Assembly: GCA_021186555.1 (NCBI GenBank)
Contig: JAJKFL010000237.1
Location: forward strand, 3,120,558-3,184,557
DNA length: 64,000 nt
Source: Reticulitermes speratus
Taxonomy: Eukaryota > Arthropoda > Insecta > Blattodea > Rhinotermitidae
Direction of reading: 5' to 3'
The notes beneath the pieces were generated by a model. That model was not told the origin of the DNA and searched no databases. It saw nothing but the letters and a program-made list of their open reading frames with translations. Numbering within the stretch: position 1 is the first letter of the stretch; each line of letters begins with the position of its first letter. The position numbers and the translations under genes were made by a program. This document shows positions 20,344 to 30,944 of the stretch, piece by piece.

Positions 20344-21269
20344 CTAGTCCCCAAAGGCCTTGAAGTTGGTTTTAACCAGTACTTTGTATGAGTCTGAGTC
20401 TATAGTGAAGGCCAAAGTTTGTTCCTTCTCAATTACCTTACGGCTCATTAGTGTCCAATCCGCCGTATTCAGTCCTGGATTCTGGATCCTAAGACGCGTT
20501 GTGACAGTGGTAACTTCTGAGGTGTTTGGTATGCGGACAAGCACCTTGGGTCTCTTCGGGAGGTCTTTGGAGTCAACAACTGTCAGCTCCAACCCCTTCC
20601 AAAGCTCCCCAAGTCAATTTATGGTCCGCATTAGCCAGACCTCGAGTGTTCATTTGCACAGTTCATCCATAGTGCTCCCTGTGTAAATCTGGTATTTAGG
20701 AACTGTGGAGGCATCTCCCCCTCGGGAAACGCATCCACAGCCTCCAAAAGTTTTATCTGAATGAGGTCAACCTGAGCCTCATTTAGTTTTTCTTCCGGAT
20801 AGCGTCTGAAGATGACCGCCATTCTTATTCCAACTACAGCTTCCTTATAAGACTCAGTCTGCACTTGCGTGTTCCTGGGCTTCTTAGGTGGCTTCGTTGT
20901 CAAGGGTGGAGTACTTGAGTCAGAGTGGGGTCTTTTCACACCCCCACTGTTTTCCTTCACCTTCTTCTCCTTAGATGAGGGAGTTCTACCTTTAGGTTTT
21001 TCAACCGTCCAGGTGCCCTCCTTCATTTTCCTGTCTTTTGTTAGTTTCCTTCGCTGCGCTCCAGAGAGACGCCGAGTCTGCAGTTTGATCGTAGAGACGC
21101 CTGCAGCTAGTCTGTCCTCCTCTGAAGAGACAGCAACGGATTCATTTTCAGCCTCCATATAGGAGTCTTCTGTTGACAAGTCTGCAGCCAAATCTGCTCC
21201 TTGTTTAGGTTTTAAATTTGTTCGTGTCCATTTTGTTCCCACGAGTATTGGGGAAATAGCAGTCACCAC
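20344..21269 (-). pseudogene. LINE ORF1 (basic, DUF4780-like), frameshifted
   Basis: The first part, 20631-21269, is 212 codons: a low-complexity basic and acidic N-terminus rich in Lys, Pro and Ser, then a folded-looking part containing RMAVIFRRYPEEKL. One missing base near 20628 and a TGA near 20608 interrupt it. The second part, 20344-20592, reads LPKRPKVLVRIPNTSE and ends at a natural TAG. The arrangement resembles DUF4780-type ORF1 proteins of insect LINEs, which likely bind the element RNA. There are no CCHC knuckles. It ends 58 bp before the endonuclease frame. Confidence 0.65.
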
Positions 21270-21484
21270 CCGCAGAGCCCCTTACGGATGGAAGGCATAG
21301 ATACAACGGGGTGCTGCCCGGTTCCCCGAGGGGATCGTTCACGACACTGCTGTTTTACCACCCCAGTGCCATGCAGCTCTCGGCACGATGCCTCACACCT
21401 TACCTTTGGTGACTCATACGAATATAGGTAGGATGTTTTGGATAGGTTGTTGGTTCTGACAGGTCGTTGTGGAACACTCTTCGT

Positions 21485-21493
21485 CTGGCAAGT
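21485..21493. repeat. right target site duplication of LINE
   Basis: CTGGCAAGT, same as 16549-16557. Confidence 0.8.
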
Positions 21494-22199
21494 GGAGCCA
21501 CCAGGAAAATCTTTGTTCCAAATGTTGTGCACAGTGATGTTGAAATGTGCAGTATCATTGTTATTCAAGCAGAATTGTATTATTTAACTTAGAGCATTCT
21601 GACGGTATGTGGTCATAGTTGTGATTGAAGTGTTTGACATTTTACACTGCCCACTTGTACCTTAATCCAGTTCATGTATCTCCCACAGGTGACTTCTGAC
21701 ATTATGAACACACACATTCTCTGGCTGGAGTTTATTCTGTGTCCAGGGTTGGAGACTAACCCTTTCTAATGTCATGGTACAGTGTACAGTGTAAAAAATT
21801 TGTCACCACAGTAGTTTCATACTTCACATTGAATGTGTTTATTAGGATGCCTCTGTGGATGCTATAGTGATTGGTAACTGTTTGTTGACAGTGCTGGAAG
21901 TTGCAGTGTGACATGGGTGTCCTCAAATTAAGATGCCACAGCACGGAGCATCACAGAAGGCCAATACATGGGCTTCACATTCAGCAGTCATCAAAACCTG
22001 TCCAATTTTCGTGTCTGTTCTCCCCATTTTGTGGCTACTAATTTTACTTTTCTTGCACATTCCACCAATTCCTCTTTCCAGAATAATGTTGTTGTGGTGG
22101 TAGTGAAGTTGGATGTATTTTATATGTGGCAGATGTTTTGGCTGTTAGAAAAGGTATCTGGTAGGCCATTAATGAATGTGAGGTGAGTATTGTGGGGGT
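21494..22199. other. D1 module sequence, no gene recognised
   Basis: Matches 36844-37540 directly, and 52531-52935 and 62700-63290 inverted. Includes the seed GTTGTTGTGGTGGTAGTG that has become a long microsatellite at 62638-62688. Leads into the 75-bp minisatellite. Confidence 0.5.
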
Positions 22200-24450
22200 A
22201 ATGAATATGAGGCCTGAGAGAGATGGTTTGGTGGAGGCCATTATAATGAATGTGAAACGAGTTTGTAGAGGTATATTGAATATGAGGCCTGTGAGAGATG
22301 GTTTGGTGGAGGCCATTATAATGAATGTGAGGGAGTTTGTAGAGGTATATTGAATATGAGGCCTGTGAGAGATGGTTTGGTGGAGGCCATTATAATGAAT
22401 GTGAAACGAGTTTGTAGAGGTATATTGAATATGAGGCCTGTGAGAGATGGTTTGGTGGAGGCCATTATAATGAATGTGAGGAGAGTTTGTAGAGGTATAT
22501 TGAATATGAGGCCTGTGAGAATGGTTTGGTGGAGGCCATTATAATGAATGTGAAACGAGTTTGTAGAGGTATATTGAATATGAGGCCTGTGAGAGATGGT
22601 TTGGTGGAGGCCATTATAATGAATGTGAGGGAGTTTGTAGAGGTATATTGAATATGAGGCCTGTGAGAGATGGTTTGGTGGAGGCCATTATAATGAATGT
22701 GAACGAGTTTGTAGAGGTATATTGAATATGAGGCCTGTGAGAGATGGTTGGTGGAGGCCATTATAATGAATGTGAAACGAGTTTGTAGAGGTATATTGAA
22801 TATGAGGCCTGCGAGAGATGGTTAGGTGGAGGCCATTATAATGAATGTGAAACGAGTTTGTAGAGGTATATTGAATATGAGGCCTGAGAGAGATGGTTTA
22901 GGTGGAGGCCATTATAATGAATGTGAACGAGTTTGTAGAGGTATATTGAATATGAGGCCTGTGAGAGATGGTTTGGTGGAGGCCATTATAATGAATGTGA
23001 AAACGAGTTTGTAGAGGTATATTGAATATGAGGCCTGTGAGAGATGGTTTGGTGGAGGCCATTATAATGAATGTGAGGTGAGTTTGTAGAGGTATATTGA
23101 ATATGAGGCCTGAGAGAGATGGTTTGGTGGAGGCCATTATGAATGAATGTGAGGCGAGTTTGTAGAGGTATATTGAATATGAGGCCTGTGAGAGATGGTT
23201 TGGTGGAGGCCATTATAATGAATGTGAGGTGAGTTTGTAGAGGTATATTGAATATGAGGCCTGCGAGAGATGGTTTGGTGGAGGCCATTATAATGAATGT
23301 GAGGTGAGTTTGTAGAGGTATATGAATATGAGGCCTGCGAGAGATGGTTTGGTGAGGCCATTATAATGAATGTGAGGCGAGTTTGTAGAGGTATAATGAA
23401 TATGAGGCCTGTGAGTGATGGTTTTGGGCAGAGGCCATTATAAGGAATGTGAAACGAGTTTGTAGAGGTATATGAATATAAGGCCTGTGAGAGATTGGTT
23501 TTGTGGAGGATATTATAAGGAATGTGAAACGAGTTTGTAGAGGTATAATGAACATGAGGCCTGTGAGAGATGGTTTGGCGGAGGCCTTATAATGAATGTG
23601 AGGCGAGTTTGTAGAGGTATATTGAATATGAGGCCTGCGAGAAGAATGGTTTTGTGGAGGCCATTATAATGAATGTGAGGCGAGTTTGTAGAGGTATAAT
23701 GAATATGAGGCCTATAAGAGATGGTTTTGGGAGGATATATAAGGAATGTGAAACGAGTTTTAGAGGTATAATGAACATGAGGCCTGTGAGAGATGGTTTG
23801 GCAGAGGCCATTATAAGGAATGTGAAACGAGTTTGTAGAGGTATATTGAAAATGAGGACTGTGAGAGATTGTTTGGTGGAGGATATATAAGGAATGTGAA
23901 ACAAGTTTGTAGAGTTATATTGAATATGAGGCCTTGAGAGATTGTTTGTGGAGGCCATTATAAGGAATGTGAAATGATTTGTAGAGGTATATTGAATATG
24001 AGGCCTATGAGAGATGGTTTTGTGGAGGATATTATAAGGAATGTGAAACGACTTTGTAGAGGTATATTGAATATGAGGCCTGTGAGAGATGGTTTGGTGG
24101 AGGCCATTATAAGGAATGTGAAACGAGTTTGTAGAGGTATATTGAATATGAGGCCTATGAGAGATTGGTTTTGTGGAGGAATTATACGGAATGTGAAACG
24201 ACTTTGTAGAGGTACATTGAATATGAGGCCTGTGAGAGATTGGTTTTTGGAGGCCATTATAAGGAATGTGAAATTAGTTTGTAGGGTATATTGAATATGA
24301 GGCCTATGAGGATTGGTTTGTGGAGCCATTATAAGAATGTGAAACGATTTTTAGAGGTATAATGAACATGAGGCCTGTGAGAAATTGTTTGGTGGAAGCT
24401 CTTACAATGAATATGAATGAGACATTTATGAGGGTGTATTTAATATGTGG
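22200..24450 (+). repeat. 75-bp minisatellite array 1
   Basis: About 30 units of a 75-bp repeat (landmarks GAGGCCTGTGAGAGATGG, GGAGGCCATTATAATGAATG, GAGTTTGTAGAGGTATATTG). The first part is regular; from about 23400 units diverge (ATAAGGAATG for ATAATGAATG) with more indels. Because 75 is a multiple of three, open frames on both strands encode 25-residue repeats and are not genes. Confidence 0.9.
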
Positions 24451-24930
24451 CCTGTGGCAGATGATTTGGCTGTTAGAAAAGGTATTTATCATATCTTTCC
24501 ATATATCTGGTAGGGCTGTGGCCCTGAAGAAGGTGTGGGATTTCTAGCGTCACCTTTACATGTGGAATCTTGTTATATATCATTTGTGAGATGTGGAACA
24601 TAGGCCTCTTTTGAGGGAACCGCCACACTAATAAAGGGTAACGCGCCGAGCCAACTACAACCTCGAAAGAGCTCTTGTGGTGTGGAAACGTTGGCACATA
24701 TTTACAAGAATCAAGTCCTGTGGGATGTCACACCTTCTTCAGGTTGCTTATTTTGGTTATGTATTCAGCTGGATGTTGGTACATCATGAGTCAGAATGGA
24801 GACCGTCCTCTTAGTACATGTGTTTTGCAATTTTTATAATCTCTGTCCTTTGCGTTGGAAGGAGTGCAATAAGAAACATTTCATTCCCTTCTCAAATGGA
24901 AATTGAATTTCTGTATTAGCTCTGTGTTAG
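24451..24930. other. module sequence after the minisatellite, no gene recognised
   Basis: Shared with 42050-42550 (direct) and 50130-50600 (inverted). On the minus strand of 50252-50488 a frame reads VLWDVTPSSG, reminiscent of dispersed repeats seen in insect genomes, but I cannot name it. Confidence 0.4.
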
Positions 24931-26233
24931 GATGCACTGCACTGCACTGAACTGCACTCGCACCTCGCACTGCCACTGCACTCGCACTGCCACTGCACTC
25001 GCACTGCCACTGCACTCGCACTGCCACTGCACTCGCACTGCCACTGCACTCGCACTGCCACTGCACTCGCACTGCCACTGCACTCGCACTGCCACTGCAC
25101 TCGCACTTCCACTACACTCGCACTGCCACTGCACTCGCACTTCCACTAGCACTCACGCACTGCCACTGCACTACCACTTCACTGCACTCGCACTGCCACT
25201 GCACTCCACTGCCACTGCACTCGCATCTTGCCACTGCACTCGCACTGCCACTGCACTACGCACTACACTGCCACTGCACTGCACGCACTGCCACTGCACT
25301 CGCACTGCCACTGCACTCGCACTGCCACTGCACTCGCACTGCCACTGCACTCGCACTGCCACTGCACTCGCACTGCCACTGCACTCGCACTGCCACTGCA
25401 CTCGCACTGCCACTGCACTCCCACTGCCACTGCACTCGCACTGCCACTGCACTCGCACTGCCACTGCACTCGCACTGCCACTGCACTCGCACTGCCACTG
25501 CACTCACCACTCACTGCCACTGCACTGCACTGCACTACCACTGCCACTGCACTCGCACTGCCACTGCACTCGCACTGCCACTGCACTCGCACTTCCACTG
25601 CACTACGCACTGCCACTGCACTGCACTGCACTGCACTGCATCTCCACTGCACTCGCACATGCACTGCACTCCACTCACTGCCACTGCACTGCACTGCACT
25701 ACCACTGCACTGCACTCGCACTGCCACTGCACTACCACTGCACTGCACTCGCACTGCGCACTCGCACTCGCACTCCACTGCACTCGCACTATCACTCCAC
25801 TCACTGCACTGTCCACTGCACTCGCACTGCCACTGCACTCGCACTTCCACTACACTCGCACTGCCACTGCACTACCACTACACTGCCACTGCACTGTCAC
25901 TGCACTACCACTGCCACTGCACTCGCACTTCCACTACACTCGCACTGCCACTGCACTACCACTACACTGCCACTGCACTGTCACTGCACTACCACTGCCA
26001 CTGCACTCGCACTTGCACAGCACTGCCCTACTGCACTCGCACTGCACAGCACTGTCACTGCACGTGCACTGTCACTGCACTACCACTGTCACTGCACTAC
26101 CACTGCACTGTCACTGCACTACCACTGTACTGCATTACCACTACCACTACACTGCCACTGCACTGTCACTACACTACCACTGTCACTGCACTACCACTAC
26201 CACTGTCACTGTCACTGTCACTGCACTGCACTG
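24931..26233. repeat. CACTG-based satellite with a 17-bp period
   Basis: Period CACTCGCACTGCCACTG (17 bp) over much of 24960-25560, then degenerate CACTGCA, CACTACCACTG and CACTGTCACTG mixtures. The apparent 460-codon frame encodes Thr/Ala/Leu/His/Cys repeats only because of this period. Confidence 0.9.
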
Positions 26234-26599
26234 CCATATTTACATATCATTGGTGCTATAATGAATGTAATAATTATAATAATAATATCTCACTACTCTT
26301 CTAGGTTTTTTTGAATAGGTTGATGCTCTGTGCTTGTGCTGTTGCCATATGTTAAGAGTTGCAGGTAGTTGAAGTGAATCCTGAAGGAACAGAGCACGAA
26401 GATGTGGACTGAACTTGTCTGGCTTATGAACAGATCTGGAAGTGTGCTTGTGTGAACATGGTAAAGAAGTTTGTGGTTCCACATTTGGAAGACAGAATCT
26501 ATAAATATGCTGGAATTATTCTGACAAAACAGTATTTTATTCATGAGAATATTACTGGCAGTAAAAACTTATGAATGCTTGTTACCATTTATAAACTGA
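26234..26599. other. flank shared by both CACTG-type arrays
   Basis: The sequence from 26234 (CCATATTTACATATCATTGG) is nearly identical to that after the second array at 33032, so array plus flank were duplicated together. No gene seen. Confidence 0.6.
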
Positions 26600-26815
26600 A
26601 GGTGTCTGATTAGAGGGTTTGGGAGTATGCGTGAACCGAAGACAGAAGAAATAATGGAAGCTGGAGAAACTTGCATAATTGAAGCTTCATAATTTTTACC
26701 TCATGTGAAACACTAGGATGATCAAATTAAGGAGGCAAGGTGTGTGGGTCATGTAGCACGCATGGGAGCGAAGAGAGACTGTACGAAGTATTAATTTAAG
26801 ACCTGAAGGAAATAT
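26600..26815 (+). pseudogene. RTE-like LINE C-terminal fragment
   Basis: Plus-strand frames give WKLEKLA, KLHNFY, RMIKLRR and, after a frameshift, VGHVARMGAKRD, then RPEG. This is the very common non-LTR tail pattern (WRKLHNEELHN..., RMRWAGHVARMGE..., GKPEGK). Several stops. It is a 5'-truncated, old fragment with no RT core. Confidence 0.7.
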
Positions 26816-27238
26816 TTAATGTACAATGTTGGTATAACTCATTGTTGATCATAATATTCTTTACCCCCATCGTTGTGTTCCTCTTGAGAACAACTGATGT
26901 CAGTACCTGCTCGTACCTCAGTATAAAAAACATCTACGATCCCAAATTTTTTGTAAGTTGAAAGCCACGTTTTGTGTGTATGCCCCTCCAGCCACATAAA
27001 ATCGAACCATTCACTGTCTCGCAGCAGTTGCTGTGGCCAGCTTTTGTGCACTGCAGTCTTGTACTGAGTGTGTAAGATTATCAGTAGTGTGGCATCCAGT
27101 AATATCTCTGTAAAAAAATATTGGCATTAAATCAGTTGTCCCATTAACTTCTAAAGACTTGTGATGATGTTATGTGGTCATAGAGGTGACTGAAATTTGG
27201 ACATTTGTGCATTATTATGTACGTATATCATATACTTT

Positions 27239-27304
27239 GATATGTTCAATAAACACCAACTAATGCACATTTATGTGCATTAGTTGGTGTTTATTGAACA
27301 TATC
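27239..27304. repeat. perfect 32-bp-arm palindrome
   Basis: Left arm 27239-27270 and right arm 27273-27304 are exact reverse complements with a 2-nt spacer (TT). Words such as ACCAACTAATGCAC resemble the ends of the Penelope-like and fold-back elements here, so it may be two terminal fragments joined head to head. Confidence 0.9.
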
Positions 27305-27480
27305 TTAATTGAAAATGCACGGTAAATACAATGTGAAGATCATATACTTTGCTTTTGTCTGCAGGTGACCTCTTACATTTTGAGTAAACATGCTCGGACT
27401 TGACGCAGTTCAGTATCCAGGGACTGAGACTAGCTCTTTCTAAGTGGAGTATCTGTACTAAAGGTATGTTTAACCCTTAG

Positions 27481-28080
27481 TCTGCTAAGGCACTTTGGTG
27501 AGCGGCTGGTGTTGCTGACCACTGCTAACGTGTACTTTAAGCGAGCTCCATTTGGCAACATTGAAAATGCGTTCTTTATGTCTGTCTACACAATATGGCA
27601 ACCCTGAAGCAGTCTGCAATACTTTTGTTGTTGGTATCTTTGTGTAAACACTTAGCCAGCTCCAAACAGGCCCTTAATTGGCCATAAATGCACAAGTGTC
27701 ATAATTGCTAAAAAGTGCACTGCGCATGAAACCATTTGGGTTCCTGAAGCAGCCGAGTAGAGGCTGTGAGGAGAAGGGGAAGGAAAAATTTCCCTTGACT
27801 AAGTTGCAGATAATCGTGCCAACACAGTTGAGTGTTTGCTCTGAACGGGTTGCTTGTGTTTGTATAAGGATATTTACAGCATTTTTAAGACATTCTGAGC
27901 AATGTCTGTTTCCTTCCCTACAAAGTGGCATTTAGTTCATAAATTAATCTTGGTTAGTTTTAGAAATATTAAAGTTTTTGTAAAGCATGTGCACAATTTA
28001 AATACCCACGCAGAGAAATTCGGTGAGCTGGGACATACAGCTGGGAATTAACTCTGCGTTTAAAAGGTTAAAAATTACCA
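27481..28080. other. apparently single-copy stretch, no gene recognised
   Basis: The only sizeable stretch in 26-31 kb for which I find no second copy in the window. Short frames on both strands (27674-27931, 27705-27935) have no recognisable content. Confidence 0.35.
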
Positions 28081-28299
28081 CTCTCCTGTCCTGTCCTGTC
28101 TCATTTGATAAGCACTGTGTCATCCATGAGGGTTTTAGTGTGGAAGTAACTTAACAATGACAATTGCTGAGTGTTTTCCCAGAGTGCAGGGAATATTTAC
28201 TGAGGTGTAACTGAAATGACGTGGAATTTGTTGCACTGTAAGTGGGCCAGATATTTGTGTTATGTACCGTTACAGAAATCTTTGTATGCTGTAAGTTTG

Positions 28300-29225
28300 C
28301 AAGTGATTTTGATAGAGCTGTTAATTTGAGTCACTTTTGAACATTGTAAATTCCTCAACAGGATAAAAGGAGTTTATATTTTTAAGTATGTGCTTACTGC
28401 TGTTTTAAATTGGATGTTTATATATTTTTCAGACTTTAATTTTGCATGGTAAAGTGTTGAATATTTTGATGCCAGCTCATTTGGTCTGTCAAGATGATCA
28501 CTATTTCTTCTATTAATGCTATGTGCAGCTGAATTTGCTTCAAATGTTTTGTGTGGTGTTTACAGTGACGTTCATTGATGAAATGGGTAATTGCATGGGC
28601 GAGGCAAAATTGTAATTTCTTGGAACAGGTGTCTGTGGGTTTCTAGGTTTTGCACATACCATAATTGTAGCAGTTTTCTTTTGTAAAGTGAATATATTGT
28701 CACTCTGAGAAGAATTATCCAAAGTGATTAATCCATATGTAATTATTGAATGGAAATGGACAAAATGATTTATTTTAAGGGTGTCAATTGTTTCTGATGT
28801 GAAACGCAGACGTGACTACGTAAAATGCTTCAAAACATGTTGGAATCACTGGATCAGTTTGATTATTTGAATTAAGGTTGTTATCGATTTTTGAACGAAG
28901 GAATAAATTCTTTTACTGGTTCTTATGTATATTTTTCATTGTAGCCAATATTTAGTGGATATTGTGGAGAATTACTTGTTACAGATTTCTTTCTATTTCG
29001 TTATGTGGATTCAGAGCCAACTCTTTGCCAGTAAACCATTTACTCATATGACAACATAACTGTGTTTAACATTGAAGGCAAATGAACATTTTCACCAGAA
29101 ATTGAGATGCTCTTGTCAGCGAATATAGTTTTTCCTTCTGATAAGTTATTTATTTTTGGACAAATTAGTATTATTTTCATGATCAAAGTAAGGATTTGAG
29201 AGCTGAGAGTTATTCTTTGTTGACA
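28300..29225 (-). pseudogene. decayed Jockey-like LINE reverse transcriptase
   Basis: On the minus strand: LTLIMK then KTIFADKSISISGENVHLP (degenerate FADD box) near 29040-29220, followed by downstream RT-tail pieces NIFTLQKKTATIM (28540-28722) and ANSAAHSINRRNSDH. Multiple stops. It aligns with 60707-62200 but lacks the 155-bp insertion found there, giving that insertion an empty-site comparison. Confidence 0.65.
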
Positions 29226-29453
29226 GAAGGAAAAAACTGATGTGCCAGTTGCTGAAGACGCATCCACGGTTGCAGGAGAAGTGATATGGCGACACATTTA
29301 TCATCAGCACCATCTTCATCAGGACATGAGTAGCATCAATATCATCACCACCACCAAGAGCTTTGCCAGCAATTTCCAGCATTTTTCAGCAATTGGCTGC
29401 ACAAATATCTATTTGAGTTATTCAAATGAACATACTACTACTACTACTACTAC

Positions 29454-29485
<32 letters not shown>

Positions 29486-29559
29486 TGTTAACACTGATTG
29501 TGAATCAGAATATTATAGATGAAGATTTTAGTTCATTTAATTTTATGTGACCAGTTACA
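29226..29559. other. spacer with trinucleotide microsatellite
   Basis: 29433-29481 is (ACT)n followed by (AAT)n. The short frame 29242-29550 runs through it and is not convincing. Confidence 0.6.
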
Positions 29560-30480
29560 GATGGTTTGGCGGAGGCCATTATAAGGAATGTGAAACGACT
29601 TTGTAGAGGTATATTGAATATGAGGCCTATGAGAGATTGGTTTTGTGGAGGATATTATAAGGAATGTGAAACGAGTTTTTAGAGGTATATTGAATATGAG
29701 GCCTGTGAGAGATTGGTTTTGTGAAGGCCATTATAAGGAATGTGAAACGAGTTTGTAGAGGTATATTGTATATGAGGCCTGTGAGAGATTGGTTTTGTGG
29801 AGGATATTATAAGGAATGTGAAACGAGTTTTTAGAGGTATATTGAATATGAGGCTTGTGAGAGATTGGTTTTGTGGAGGCCATTATAAGGAATGTGAAAT
29901 GAGTTTGTAGAGGTATATTGAATATGAGGCCTGTGAGAGATTGGTTTTGTGGAGGATATTATAAGGAATGTGAAACAACATTGTAAGGTATATTGAATAT
30001 GAGGCCTGTGAGAGATGGTTGGTGGAGGATATTATAAGGAATGTGAAATGAGTTTGTAGAGGTATTTTGAATGTGAGGCCTGTGAGAGATTGGTTTTGTG
30101 GAGGATATTATAAGGAATGTGAAACGAGTTTTTAGAGGTATATTGAATATGAGGCCTGTGAGAGATTGGTTTTGTGGAGGCCATTATAAGGAATGTGAAA
30201 TGAGTTTGTAGAGGTATATTGAATATGAGGCCTATGAGAGATTGGTTTTGTGGAGGATATTATACATGAATTGAAACGACTTATGTAGAGGTAATATTGA
30301 ATATGAGGCCTGTGAGAGATTGGTTTTGTGGAGGCCATTATAAGGAATGTGAAATGAGTTTGTAGAGGTATATTGAATATGAGGCCTGTGAGAGATTGGT
30401 TTGTGGAGGAATATTATAAGGAATGTGAAACGACTTTGTAGGGGTATATTGAATATGAGGCCTATGAGAGATTGGCACAT
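29560..30480 (+). repeat. 75-bp minisatellite array 2
   Basis: About 12 units of the diverged ATAAGGAATG type, matching the late part of array 1 (23400-24300). Starts abruptly after GTGACCAGTTACAGATGG. Confidence 0.88.
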
Positions 30481-30944
30481 ATTTTTACAAGATTCAAGTG
30501 CTGTTTGATGTTAGACCTTCTGCTTCAGGTTGCATGTAAAATGTATTGAGGCAGGTGAAAAAGGTAGCCACATTTTTTTATTGAATCATTTTTAAATGTT
30601 ACCAGTTTCAAGATGATGGTGGTGATAATTTTAATGATATGTTTGACAAACTTAATATTGTGAAAACATGTGGTACTGAAAATTGTACAGTTTATCGTGT
30701 TTTACGTGAATATGTGTGTAAGACGAGAATATTAATTGTGTGAAAGAATGGAAGGTTGCATTATAAATAGTGCACAACATTAATATGCTTTATAGGTAAG
30801 GAGTTTGTCTTATAGTCGGGTAAATACGGATGGTCCTGATGGCAGTATCAGAAGGAAAGTAGTCATTGTCAGTTCATCAGTGTTCATCAATACCGCTGTG
30901 AGAAGCTCAAATCTGCATTACAAGTTTGGACTGAACTGCATTTG
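30481..30944. other. partial module copy, no gene
   Basis: 30530-30905 matches 14540-14880 and 34715-35120. It breaks off at the start of the CTGCA array. Confidence 0.5.

Larger units (their letters stand above)
16558..21484 (-). mobile_element. full-length LOA/I-group LINE with (AAG)n tail, coding frames broken
   Basis: 4927 bp, 5' end at 21484 and 3' end at 16558 with eight CTT repeats on the plus strand (AAG tail on the element strand). Flanked by a 9-bp target duplication. Contains ORF1, then an ORF2 with apurinic-type endonuclease, RT, RNase H and a C-terminal Cys/His motif. Gene order and the RNase H point to the LOA/I/R1 group; the endonuclease (ALIQEPW) resembles Lian/LOA elements. 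Absent from the homologous sites at 36835 and near 63290-63300, so it is younger than the duplications. Confidence 0.88.
13346..24934 (+). repeat. segmental duplication block D1 (direct copy of D2 at 33527-42557)
   Basis: Begins TATATATATTCAAGG at 13347, matching 33527, and ends at TTAGGATG (24934), matching 42557. D1 differs by a 4.9-kb LINE (16558-21484), a shorter 75-bp minisatellite array, and loss of 54 bp near 15172. After 24934 it runs into a CACTG array, whereas D2 continues into unrelated DNA. Confidence 0.85.
26820..29225 (+). repeat. diverged inverted repeat, partner 61430-63830
   Basis: 26820-27460 matches 63290-63830 inverted, and 28085-29220 matches 61430-62440 inverted. The middle (27480-28080) is not shared. 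26820-27460 also resembles 16100-16560 and 36390-36840 in direct orientation. Confidence 0.65.

Noticed and set aside
20360..21162. Plus-strand frames of 97-108 codons
   Set aside because: Antisense shadows of LINE ORF1.
24932..26314. 460-codon open frame, and 358- and 195-codon frames overlapping it
   Set aside because: Simple 17-bp repeat translated; only Thr, Ala, Leu, His, Cys, Pro, Ser and Arg; open in several frames on both strands.
27674..27935. Overlapping 85- and 76-codon frames on opposite strands
   Set aside because: Mutually antisense, no recognised content and no second copy to test conservation.
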